Below are positions 25,231 to 34,156 of a DNA stretch of 52,051 nucleotides, one piece after another. The translations under genes were made by a program, and so were the position numbers. This DNA is from Robiginitomaculum sp. (GTDB lineage Bacteria > Pseudomonadota > Alphaproteobacteria > Caulobacterales > Maricaulaceae): positions 1 through 52,051 of the forward strand of contig JAJFFS010000018.1 in NCBI GenBank assembly GCA_021776515.1, written 5' to 3'. Below the pieces are notes generated by a model, which did no database searches, had not been told where the DNA came from, and was given only the letters and a program-made list of their open reading frames with translations. Position 1 is the first letter of the stretch. The number at the start of each line of letters is the position of its first letter.

Positions 25231-26790
25231 ATGGGTATTCACATCCAGACTTTTGCATTTGAAGGCGTTGAAGCCGCGCCTGTGGATGTTCAGGTGCAAA
25301 TCAGTTCTGGCATGCCTGCATTTTCCATTGTTGGTCTGGCGGATAAAGCCGTTGCGGAAAGCCGCGAGCGTGTTCGTGCCGCCTTTGCCGCTATTGGTTT
25401 GGCTCTGCCAGCCAAACGGTTGGTGATTAATCTCGCACCCGCAGATCAGCCCAAGGAAGGCAGTCATTATGATCTGCCTATCGCATTGGGCCTTATGGTT
25501 GCGATCGGCGTCTTGCCCATGGATGCCCTTGAGGGGTTTGCCGCAATCGGCGAATTATCGCTTGATGGTACGATTGCGCCGGTCAATGGTGCCTTGCCAG
25601 CGGCCATGGCAGCTCATGGGCTGGATCTCGGGTTGATTTGCCCGGCGCAAAGTGGTCCCGAAGCCGCCTGGGCCGGTGATGTATCAATACTGGCTCCGCC
25701 TAACCTCATTGCCCTGATTAATCATGTTAAGGGGCGCCAGATACTGGAGCAACCTGAACCAGGACCCTTGCAAGAGGGGGCGCCTTGCCCTGACCTTCGT
25801 GATGTAAAGGGGCAGGAACTTGCAAAAAGGGCATTGGAAATTACCGCTGCGGGCGGGCATAATCTTTTGATGATTGGTCCACCGGGGTCTGGAAAATCCA
25901 TGCTGGCCGCACGTTTGCCGGGCTTGTTGCCGCCTTTGAATGCACGGGAATTACTTGAAGTTTCCATGGTTCATTCCGTTGCCGGGCTTGTTGAACACGG
26001 CACGCTAAGTCGTGCCCGGCCATTTCGCAGCCCGCACCATAGTGCCTCAATGGCGGCTATGGTTGGTGGCGGTATCAAGGCGCGCCCGGGCGAGGCTTCG
26101 CTTGCCCACCGGGGGGTATTGTTTCTGGATGAATTGCCTGAATTCACGCCGCAAGTTCTGGATAGTTTGCGCCAACCATTAGAAACCGGAAAGATCAGTG
26201 TTGCGCGGGCCAATGCACACATCTCATACCCGGCACGTTTTCAACTTATTGCCGCCATGAACCCTTGCCGATGTGGTTCGGCCGGTTCTGATGGCTATTC
26301 TTGCCGCCGGGGTCCGCGTTGCGCCCGGGATTATCAGGCCCGCATATCTGGCCCGTTTATGGACCGCATTGATTTGCAAATTGAAGTTCCTGCAGTTACG
26401 GCGGCGGACCTTGCTCTGCCAGCCTCTATTGAGGGTACAAGGGAGGCGGCAGCGCGCGTGTATGCCGCCCGAGAAATTCAAACCAGGCGCGCCGAAGTCC
26501 ATGGTGGCGACAGCGCAGTTTCAACAAATGCGGAATTGCCGACCGGAATACTGGAAAAGCTGTCTGCACCGGATGAGGCCGGACGGCAATTACTGATCCG
26601 TGCTGCAGAAACCATGAAGCTTACAGCGCGTGGCTATCACCGGGTCTTGCGAACAGCTCGGACTATTGCTGACCTGGAAAACTGTGAGGGGGTGAGGCGT
26701 ATCCATATCGCAGAGGCGCTGGGGTTAAGAAAAACATCGAAAGCGGCTGATGAAACAGTGGTTTTTCCTCGTCCTGTCAAGGTTTCCTAA
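25231..26790 (+). CDS. comM: Mg-chelatase-like AAA+ protein ComM/YifB
   Basis: ComM/YifB family, 519 residues. ComM in Vibrio is a hexameric helicase that promotes branch migration during integration of transforming DNA. The N-terminal domain starts MGIHIQTFAFEGVEAAPVDVQVQI and has GMPAFSIVGLADKAV. The ATPase core shows Walker A MIGPPGSGKSMLAARLPGLLPP, Walker B GVLFLDELPEF and AAMNPCRCG. The frame runs back to 25084, but the ATG at 25231 with AGGGAG 10 bases ahead gives the family N-terminus. A TTGACA at 25178 may be its -35 element, with a poor -10. Confidence 0.94.
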   Translation: MGIHIQTFAFEGVEAAPVDVQVQISSGMPAFSIVGLADKAVAESRERVRAAFAAIGLALPAKRLVINLAPADQPKEGSHYDLPIALGLMVAIGVLPMDALEGFAAIGELSLDGTIAPVNGALPAAMAAHGLDLGLICPAQSGPEAAWAGDVSILAPPNLIALINHVKGRQILEQPEPGPLQEGAPCPDLRDVKGQELAKRALEITAAGGHNLLMIGPPGSGKSMLAARLPGLLPPLNARELLEVSMVHSVAGLVEHGTLSRARPFRSPHHSASMAAMVGGGIKARPGEASLAHRGVLFLDELPEFTPQVLDSLRQPLETGKISVARANAHISYPARFQLIAAMNPCRCGSAGSDGYSCRRGPRCARDYQARISGPFMDRIDLQIEVPAVTAADLALPASIEGTREAAARVYAAREIQTRRAEVHGGDSAVSTNAELPTGILEKLSAPDEAGRQLLIRAAETMKLTARGYHRVLRTARTIADLENCEGVRRIHIAEALGLRKTSKAADETVVFPRPVKVS

Positions 26791-26814
26791 AGACCCCCGC
26801 GCTATACAAGGCGT

Positions 26815-27702
26815 ATGACAAACGCATTTAAAGCTTACTTCACACATATGAATGATCTGGCCGTTTGCCGTGATAGTGAACGCCGCATCACCAATGTTAA
26901 CCCTGCATTTATAAGCATTTTCGGCGGAGAACCTGACGACTGGTCAGGACAGAATTTTGATGGCGCTGTGTTGGGCGCGCAGATTGGCGCTTTTCATGAC
27001 ACTCGGGCCTATGGGCAGGTAAATGTGGGGGGGCGTATACGCTGGATTGAATGGGATGAGGCCGCGCTGCCAGGGGGCGGCTCTTTAGCCATAGGGCGCA
27101 TTAATGCAGATCGGCGCACCTTGGGCCGCGGCGAACTTTCTCCAGAGCGCGATCGCCGCCGTAACAAAAGCTCGATTTCTGTGCCAGGCCAGCGGTCAAA
27201 ACAGAAGGGTAAGTCCTCTGCACCACCGGCTGTACTAGGGGGAGGGGTGCCTGAAAATACCGGTAATCCAGACGTTGCTGGTGTACCAACTTCGTCCCTT
27301 GCACAGGATACACATACCTCAATTCTTCTCGTTGAAGATGATCCGCTTAGCGCCAAACTGGCAATGGCATTGTTAGGGCGTGCAAACTGCAAAGTCACCC
27401 ATGTTGAGGACGGTCACGAAGCACTTGAAATTGCAAGGCAACAGACATTTGACCTTGTCTTTATGGACATGCGGATGCCTAAACTGGATGGCCCCAGTGC
27501 TTGCCGCGCCATACGCGCATTAGGCGGGGCATGGGCAGATGTTCCCATTATTGCATTAACGGCCAATGCCTTTGAGGATGACCGCAAAATTTGTCAGGCG
27601 GCGGGCATGACCGGATTTGTGACCAAACCGATTAGTGCGCAAACCTTACTGGCCGTGCGAGAGCGCTGGACCTCGGCAACAAATCAAGCAAGGATGGCCT
27701 GA
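26815..27702 (+). CDS. PAS-like domain and receiver-domain protein
   Basis: 295 residues. The N-terminal 105 residues look like a PAS domain (AVCRDSERRITNVNPAFISIFGGEPDDWSGQNF). A low-complexity linker follows (about 106-165) and then a CheY-type receiver (about 169-290) with the acidic pair in LLVEDDPLS, the phospho-acceptor Asp218 in FMDMRMPKLDG, the Thr of ALTANAF and the Lys of TKPIS. There is no histidine kinase core between them, so it resembles a hybrid kinase without its catalytic middle. It follows comM by 24 bases. Partner and output are unknown. Confidence 0.82.
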   Translation: MTNAFKAYFTHMNDLAVCRDSERRITNVNPAFISIFGGEPDDWSGQNFDGAVLGAQIGAFHDTRAYGQVNVGGRIRWIEWDEAALPGGGSLAIGRINADRRTLGRGELSPERDRRRNKSSISVPGQRSKQKGKSSAPPAVLGGGVPENTGNPDVAGVPTSSLAQDTHTSILLVEDDPLSAKLAMALLGRANCKVTHVEDGHEALEIARQQTFDLVFMDMRMPKLDGPSACRAIRALGGAWADVPIIALTANAFEDDRKICQAAGMTGFVTKPISAQTLLAVRERWTSATNQARMA

Positions 27703-27753
27703 ACTTCGCGTATATCGAGTTAATCGGTATCGTGTGAATTTGGGGGTATCATC

Positions 27754-29094
27754 TTGTCTACTACGAAAAAACGCGGGCCAAACTGGCGGGATGTTTTAAA
27801 TGCATTACGCCAAAAGCGCGTTATATTGACCGTATTGCTGGGGTTTTCCTCTGGCCTGCCTTTTTTGTTGGTTGGCAACACGCTTGGGCTTTGGCTGCGC
27901 GAAGCTGGCACAACATTAACCGCCATTGGGTTTTTGTCGTGGGTAGGGCTTGCCTATTCCATGAAGTTTTTATGGGCACCGCTGCTTGATAAAACCAATG
28001 TCCCCCTTCTTGGCCGTCTGGGCCACAGGCGGGGTTGGTTGGTATTATCACAACTTATCGTCGCGCTGGGCTTGTCCGCGATGGCAATGGTCGGTACGGG
28101 CGGCGGGCTCATGGTGTTTGCATCCTTCGCTTTGGTTGTTGCCTTTGCTGCTGCTACGCAAGACATTGCTGTTGATGCGTGGCGTATTGAAGCGTCGCGT
28201 TCGGACGAGGAACTGGCGCTACTGACCGCAGCGTTTCAGCTTGGGTATCGCGCTGCGCTTTTAATGACAGATGCGCTTATTTTGATTGTTGTGGCCAAAA
28301 CCGGATGGTCGCTATCATATTTCATGATGGCGGCTCTGATGTCTATTGGGCTAATCGCTGTATTATTTGCACCCGAACCACAAAGTCGGCGAGATGACGC
28401 CGATGATACAGGTAGGCCATTATGGACGCCTATGGGCTTGTTTGATGCGATTGCCGGGCCGTTCATTGCTTTTTTCAAGGCCCATGGTCGTTCTGCTATT
28501 ATTATGCTGGCTGCGATCAGCATCTACCGGCTGGGTGACTTTGTTATGGGGCCAATGGCGGGGCCGCTTTATATTGACCTTGGTATAGAAAAAGAAACCA
28601 TTGGTGCTGTACGGGCATCTGTTGGTTTGCTGGCGACACTGATCGGCGTTGCTTCTGCCGGCCTTAGTGCCATTCGTTTCGGGTTTGTGCGAACGCTTAT
28701 TGTTGGTGCCATAATCGGCCCGGGATCAAATTTAGCGTTTTCCGCCATGGCCCTCCTGGGCAATGATTTACTGGTGTTTAACATTGCTATGGCTGTTGAT
28801 AATTTTTCTGCTGGCTTTGCCGGGGCGGCACTGGTGGCCTGGATGTCCAGCCTGACCAATATTGGCTACACAGCCAGCCAATACGCATTGCTATCATCAT
28901 TCTACGCCATTTTGGGTAAGGTGCTAAAAGGATTTTCTGGCCAGGTTGTAGACGCCCTGACAACCATGACCGATCTGATGACGGCCTACGCCATCTTCTT
29001 CGCGGGAACATCACTTATTGCTATACCCACGGTGTTTTTGTGTTTGCAGGTCGCCAAAATTCCGGGAAAAAATTCAGTGGAACAAACGCCTTAG
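27754..29094 (+). CDS. MFS transporter, AmpG-like
   Basis: 446 residues with about 12 membrane segments. The start is TTG behind GGGGG (27742-27746). The segment VILTVLLGFSSGLPFLLVGNTLGLWLREAG and the following WVGLAYSMKFLWAPLLDKTNVPLLGRLGHRRGW match AmpG, the inner-membrane permease that brings anhydromuropeptides from cell-wall turnover into the cytoplasm. ATQDIAVDAWRIE in the fourth or fifth segment is another family mark. The substrate is inferred from family only. Its stop overlaps that of the convergent malic enzyme gene by 4 bases. Confidence 0.88.
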   Translation: MSTTKKRGPNWRDVLNALRQKRVILTVLLGFSSGLPFLLVGNTLGLWLREAGTTLTAIGFLSWVGLAYSMKFLWAPLLDKTNVPLLGRLGHRRGWLVLSQLIVALGLSAMAMVGTGGGLMVFASFALVVAFAAATQDIAVDAWRIEASRSDEELALLTAAFQLGYRAALLMTDALILIVVAKTGWSLSYFMMAALMSIGLIAVLFAPEPQSRRDDADDTGRPLWTPMGLFDAIAGPFIAFFKAHGRSAIIMLAAISIYRLGDFVMGPMAGPLYIDLGIEKETIGAVRASVGLLATLIGVASAGLSAIRFGFVRTLIVGAIIGPGSNLAFSAMALLGNDLLVFNIAMAVDNFSAGFAGAALVAWMSSLTNIGYTASQYALLSSFYAILGKVLKGFSGQVVDALTTMTDLMTAYAIFFAGTSLIAIPTVFLCLQVAKIPGKNSVEQTP

Positions 29095-31361
29095 TTATCA
29101 CTACTGAGATCGTAAGCAGCAAAGGTGGCCATGTTGACAATATCGGATACGGTGGCACCAAGGCGGCATATCTGAACCGGTTTTTGCATACCCGTCAGCA
29201 ATGGTCCGATGACCGTGTTGTCACCAATGGATGATAGCAATTTGGTTGAGATCGAGGCCGAATGTACCGCTGGCATGATCAGTACGTTGGCAGGGCCGGT
29301 CAGGCGTGAAAATGCAAACAGGCGCTGCGTATCCGGGTCCAGCGCTACATCGGCGGCCATTTCACCTTCATATTCAAAACCTAGTCCTTCGCGTTCATCC
29401 AAGATTTCCACAGCTTCACGAATTTTGTTGCATCGTTCGCCGCCGGGGTTACCAAAAGTGGAATAGGCCAGGAATGCCACACGCGGCGTAAACCCAAGCC
29501 GCCGCACAGTCCGGGCGCTCTCAATGGCAATTTCGGCCAGATCTTCTGGCCCCGGAAATTCTGTAACATTGGTGTCGGCAATGAAAACTGTATGCCCTTT
29601 GGACAGGGCAATAGACATGCCCATAATGCGGGTGCCGGGCATGGGATCAATGGCTCTTAGTACATACTTTAGGGCAATGTCATAACTGCGGGTTATGCCG
29701 GTAACCAGACCATCCGCATCGCCCAAAGCCACCATGCAACTGGAGAAAATATTGCGATCATTATTGATCAGGCGTTGCACATCGCGGGTTAAATATCCCT
29801 GACGTTGCAGACGCGCATAAAGAAAATCAAAATAGTCCGGGTTGCGATCCGATAACATGGCATTGCATATTTCCAGATCAACTTTTTCGTCCAGCCCCAC
29901 CAGTTTCATATTGCGGCGCACCTGTTGTTCGCGCCCGATAAGAATGGCCTTGCCAAATCCCTGGTTTTGGAAGGAATAGGCGGCGCGAATCATCGCCGGT
30001 TCTTCGCCTTCGGCAAAAACAATGGTTTTGGGGTCATTGCGAACGACGCCATGCACGCGCTGGATCAAACCCGCCGTTGGATCAAGACGGCGCGCCAACT
30101 GATCGCGATAGGCATCCATATCGCGTATGGGCTTACGGGCGACACCCGTTTCCATGGCGGCCTTGGCAACATAAGGCGGCACAAAAGAGATCAGGCGCGG
30201 ATCAAAGGGGGCCGGAATAATGTAATCGCGGCCAAAGCTTGGCCTCGCCCCGTGATAAGCGGCGGCAACTTCATCGGGAACATCCTCTCTGGCAAGTTCA
30301 GCCAGTGCCTGGGCGCAGGCGACCTTCATTTCCTCGTTAATGGTGCGCGCACGCACATCCATGGCACCCCGGAAAATATAGGGAAAGCCCAAGACGTTAT
30401 TGACTTGATTGGGGTAGTCTGAACGCCCGGTGGCCATGATGGCATCGCGGCGTACGGCCATAACCTCCTCAGGGGTGATTTCCGGGTCAGGGTTGGCCAT
30501 GGCAAAGATGATTGGTTTGTCGGCCATGGATTTGACCATGTCAGGCGTAATGGCCCCTGCCGCAGAAAGGCCAAGCACACAATCTGCACCGTGCATGGCT
30601 TCTTCCAGCGTGCGTATGTCTGTATCTCTGGCGTGCATACGTTTCCATTGATCCAGATCATCCCGGTCTTTGTGCACCACGCCATCCTCGTCAACAACAA
30701 TGGCATTTTCATCTCGAACGCCAAGGCTCTTGACCAAATTCAGGACAGAAAGCCCGGCGGCGCCCGCGCCCACAAGCACCACTTTCAAGTCTTCTATTTT
30801 ACGGTCGGTCAGATGCACGGCATTAATCAGTCCCGCCGCTGCGATAATGGCTGTGCCGTGCTGATCATCGTGAAATACAGGAATGTCGAGTGCATCACGT
30901 AATTCGCTCTCAATGATGAAACATTCAGGGCTTTTTATGTCTTCAAGATTAATACCGCCAAACGAATGACCAAAGCGGCGCACACATTCCACAAACGGGG
31001 TTATTTCTGTTTCTTCAATTTCCAGATCGATGGCGTCCACGTCGGCGAAGCGCTTGAATAAAACAGCTTTGCCTTCCATCACCGGTTTCGAGGCCGCAGG
31101 GCCAAGATTACCTAATCCCAGTATCGCGGTGCCATTGCTGACAACGGCAACCATATTGCCTTTTGCGGTGTATTCGTAAACCAGATCGGGGTTTTTAGCG
31201 ATTTCACGAACCGGGACGGCTACCCCCGGTGAATAGGCCATGGCCAAATCACGTTGCGTTGCCATGGATTTAGAGGGGGTAACCTCAATTTTTCCGGGCT
31301 GTGGGTGGCGGTGAAACGCCAGCACTTCCTCGTCGGAAAACATATTCTTTTTGCGCGTCAT
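29091..31361 (-). CDS. maeB: NADP-dependent malic enzyme (MaeB type, with phosphotransacetylase-like domain)
   Basis: 756 residues: oxidative decarboxylation of malate to pyruvate with NADP reduction. The malic domain includes [14 protein letters not shown] and [28 protein letters not shown], then FHDDQHGTA. The nucleotide-binding fold has [15 protein letters not shown] near residue 200. The C-terminal third (about 430-756) is phosphotransacetylase-like ([22 protein letters not shown]), as in the large MaeB form; in other MaeB proteins this part is thought to be regulatory rather than catalytic. Divergent from mutS. Confidence 0.95.
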   Translation of the reverse strand: MTRKKNMFSDEEVLAFHRHPQPGKIEVTPSKSMATQRDLAMAYSPGVAVPVREIAKNPDLVYEYTAKGNMVAVVSNGTAILGLGNLGPAASKPVMEGKAVLFKRFADVDAIDLEIEETEITPFVECVRRFGHSFGGINLEDIKSPECFIIESELRDALDIPVFHDDQHGTAIIAAAGLINAVHLTDRKIEDLKVVLVGAGAAGLSVLNLVKSLGVRDENAIVVDEDGVVHKDRDDLDQWKRMHARDTDIRTLEEAMHGADCVLGLSAAGAITPDMVKSMADKPIIFAMANPDPEITPEEVMAVRRDAIMATGRSDYPNQVNNVLGFPYIFRGAMDVRARTINEEMKVACAQALAELAREDVPDEVAAAYHGARPSFGRDYIIPAPFDPRLISFVPPYVAKAAMETGVARKPIRDMDAYRDQLARRLDPTAGLIQRVHGVVRNDPKTIVFAEGEEPAMIRAAYSFQNQGFGKAILIGREQQVRRNMKLVGLDEKVDLEICNAMLSDRNPDYFDFLYARLQRQGYLTRDVQRLINNDRNIFSSCMVALGDADGLVTGITRSYDIALKYVLRAIDPMPGTRIMGMSIALSKGHTVFIADTNVTEFPGPEDLAEIAIESARTVRRLGFTPRVAFLAYSTFGNPGGERCNKIREAVEILDEREGLGFEYEGEMAADVALDPDTQRLFAFSRLTGPANVLIMPAVHSASISTKLLSSIGDNTVIGPLLTGMQKPVQICRLGATVSDIVNMATFAAYDLSSDN

Positions 31362-31462
31362 GGTTGATTCGCTCCCTTTGATTCACATACATAGGGTAGG
31401 CTTACGGTGTTTAGCACGCAATCATGATTGCGTTTGTGTGATCATCGCCTAATTTGTCATCC

Positions 31463-34156
31463 ATGGTGAAGGCGCAAAAATTGGCTGTTAAAGCCCCCAC
31501 GCCCATGATGGCGCAATATCTGGCGATCAAGAAAACTGCGCCTGATGCGTTATTGTTTTATCGCATGGGGGATTTTTATGAGTTGTTTTTTGACGATGCC
31601 CGTGCGGCCTCTGCATCACTTGATATTGCGCTAACCAAACGCGGGAAACATCTGGGTGAAGATATTCCCATGTGCGGTGTGCCGGTGGCAGCGGCGCAGA
31701 CATATTTACCACGCTTGATCGCCAAGGGGCACCGTGTTGCCATTTGCGAGCAGACCGAGGACCCCCGCGAAGCCAAAAAACGCGGCGCTAAAGCCGTGGT
31801 TAATCGTGAAGTTGTTCGTGTCGTAACGCCGGGTACCTTGACCGAGGAAAGCTTGCTTGACCCGCGCCGCGCTAGCCGTATTACCGCGCTTTACCGCAAT
31901 GGTACTAGTGGCTGGGGCCTGGCCTGGGCTGATATTTCAACCGGGGAGTTTTGTTCTTGCTCCACAGATACTCATGGTGCGGGTGAATTGCTTTCGGCAC
32001 TGGCACCGCGTGAAGTGCTTGTCAGTGATACGCAAGGGCAGGAGACATCGAGCATAATCGAGCTGGCCTTACAGGGCATGGTGCCAACGCTTTTGCCCGG
32101 CAGTCATTTTCGCCCACGGCAAAACCTGTCTGCATTATGCACTGCCTTTGGAGTGAATACCCTTGATGGTTTTGGAGATTTTTCAAATGCTGAAAAGGCG
32201 GTGCTTTGTGCGCTTCATGCTTATTTGCAAACCACTCAGGCTGGCCAGCCGTCGCGTTTGGCACCACCTTGTCATCTCGATCAACAGCAATGGATGGCTA
32301 TTGATCCGGCAACACGTGGTTCGCTGGAACTTTTAACAACGCTAACGGGCAAGAAAAAAGGCGCACTTCTGGATTGTCTGGACCGTACGTTAACCGCCGT
32401 AGGCGGGCGCCTTTTTACCGATCGCCTGACCCGCCCTTCAGTAAATCTGGACGAGATCAACCACCGTCATGATGCCGTGGCATATTTGGCTAGTGAAACC
32501 GGGTTTCTTGACAAAATACGAAGTACGTTGCGCACATGTCCAGATGCTGAACGTGCCTGTGCGCGTCTCTCGCTTGGTCGGGGTGGGCCACGTGATCTGG
32601 CCGCTATTGCCCATGTGCTGCACGGTGGCGAGGCGTTAAATGCTATTTTCTCGCCTACACCATTGTCACCGTTGCCAAGTGCGTTGGCCGAAGCCTTGCA
32701 AACATTGTCACTGGCTGGTGATAGTATAGCCGGGGTTCTGTGCCGGGATCTGCAAAAAGCACTGAACGAGGAATTGCCGCTTTATACCCGCGATGGTGGG
32801 TTTATTGCCAAGGGGTGGTCGCCAGTTCTGGATGAAACCCGCGAACTTGGCCGTAATGCAAGGCAGGTTATTGCCGGTTTGCAGGCTGATTATGCCCGGC
32901 AGTGCGATATTACCTCGCTAAAAATCAAACATAACAATGTTCTTGGGTTTTTTATCGAAGTGACGCCGCGCCATGCCGATAAAATGGTTGATGAGTCACT
33001 GAATGCACATTTCACGCACCGGCAAACCTTGGGCAGTGCAGTGCGGTTTACCACGGTTGAGCTTGCTGAACTTGATGCCAAAATTGCCGGTGCCAGTGAG
33101 CGGGCCCTGGCGCTGGAACTGGAAATTTTTGATCAATTTAATGAGCGCATCAGTGAAATGGCTGCCCACATCAGGGCGCGGGCACATGCGCTTGCCATAC
33201 TTGATGTTGCTGCCGGCTCGGCAACCTGGGCTAATGAATTCAAGGCTGTGCGCCCCGCAATGCTGGATAAGCCAATTTTTATTATCGAAGGTGGTCGCCA
33301 CCCGGTGGTAGAAGAAGCCCTTAAAAAAGAAGGAGGCACACCTTTCACCGCTAATGACTGTGCCCTTGATGGTCGCGCCGAAGCCAATCCGCGCCTCTCG
33401 TTTGTTACCGGGCCAAACATGGCTGGTAAGTCCACATTCCTGCGTCAAAACGCGCTTTTTGCCATTATGGCGCAAGCGGGGCTTTTCGTGCCGGCGCGCA
33501 GCGCACAAATTGGTCTGGTCGACAGGGTATTCAGCCGTGTTGGTGCTGCCGATGATCTGGGCCGTGGACGTTCTACTTTTATGGCTGAGATGATTGAAAC
33601 TGCTGCAATTCTAAATCAGGCAGGGCCGCGCGCCCTGGTTATTCTTGACGAGATCGGGCGCGGCACCTCTACTTTTGATGGTCTTGCGATTGCCTGGGCT
33701 GTGGCCGAGCATCTTTACCAGGTTAATCAATCCAGGGCGCTTTTTGCCACCCATTACCATGAGTTGACAGGTTTGACGGCGACCCTTTCCGGGGCGACAA
33801 ATTTGTCGCTACGCGCGCGTGAATGGGAAGGGGACCTTATTTTTTTGCATGAGGTCGTTAAAGGAGCGGCGGATCGGTCATACGGTGTGCATGTGGCGCG
33901 CCTTGCCGGATTACCAGATGCGGCTATCACCCGTGCGCAAGAGGTGCTGGAGCGTCTGGAAAAGGGAAAATCATACAAAAGCCCTGCGCTGGCAGATTTG
34001 CCCCTGTTTCAAACACCTCAAAAGCCGGGATCACTCACCCGGCAGTCCCCGGCATTAAAAGCCTTGCGTGATATTTACCCGGATGAGTTGTCTCCGCGTG
34101 AAGCACTGGATGCGCTTTACCGGATCAAGGACATATTAGGCGAGGAAGACGGGTGA
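31463..34156 (+). CDS. mutS: DNA mismatch repair protein MutS
   Basis: MutS, about 897 residues from the ATG at 31463 (a TTG lies at 31454); recognises mispairs and recruits MutL. The mismatch-binding Phe-x-Glu motif is in YRMGDFYELFFDDA near residue 36. Walker A GPNMAGKSTFLRQNALFAIMAQ, Walker B VILDEIGRGTSTFDGLAIAWA and the FATHYHEL segment define the ATPase. The stop overlaps the glnD start by 4 bases. Confidence 0.97.
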   Translation: MVKAQKLAVKAPTPMMAQYLAIKKTAPDALLFYRMGDFYELFFDDARAASASLDIALTKRGKHLGEDIPMCGVPVAAAQTYLPRLIAKGHRVAICEQTEDPREAKKRGAKAVVNREVVRVVTPGTLTEESLLDPRRASRITALYRNGTSGWGLAWADISTGEFCSCSTDTHGAGELLSALAPREVLVSDTQGQETSSIIELALQGMVPTLLPGSHFRPRQNLSALCTAFGVNTLDGFGDFSNAEKAVLCALHAYLQTTQAGQPSRLAPPCHLDQQQWMAIDPATRGSLELLTTLTGKKKGALLDCLDRTLTAVGGRLFTDRLTRPSVNLDEINHRHDAVAYLASETGFLDKIRSTLRTCPDAERACARLSLGRGGPRDLAAIAHVLHGGEALNAIFSPTPLSPLPSALAEALQTLSLAGDSIAGVLCRDLQKALNEELPLYTRDGGFIAKGWSPVLDETRELGRNARQVIAGLQADYARQCDITSLKIKHNNVLGFFIEVTPRHADKMVDESLNAHFTHRQTLGSAVRFTTVELAELDAKIAGASERALALELEIFDQFNERISEMAAHIRARAHALAILDVAAGSATWANEFKAVRPAMLDKPIFIIEGGRHPVVEEALKKEGGTPFTANDCALDGRAEANPRLSFVTGPNMAGKSTFLRQNALFAIMAQAGLFVPARSAQIGLVDRVFSRVGAADDLGRGRSTFMAEMIETAAILNQAGPRALVILDEIGRGTSTFDGLAIAWAVAEHLYQVNQSRALFATHYHELTGLTATLSGATNLSLRAREWEGDLIFLHEVVKGAADRSYGVHVARLAGLPDAAITRAQEVLERLEKGKSYKSPALADLPLFQTPQKPGSLTRQSPALKALRDIYPDELSPREALDALYRIKDILGEEDG

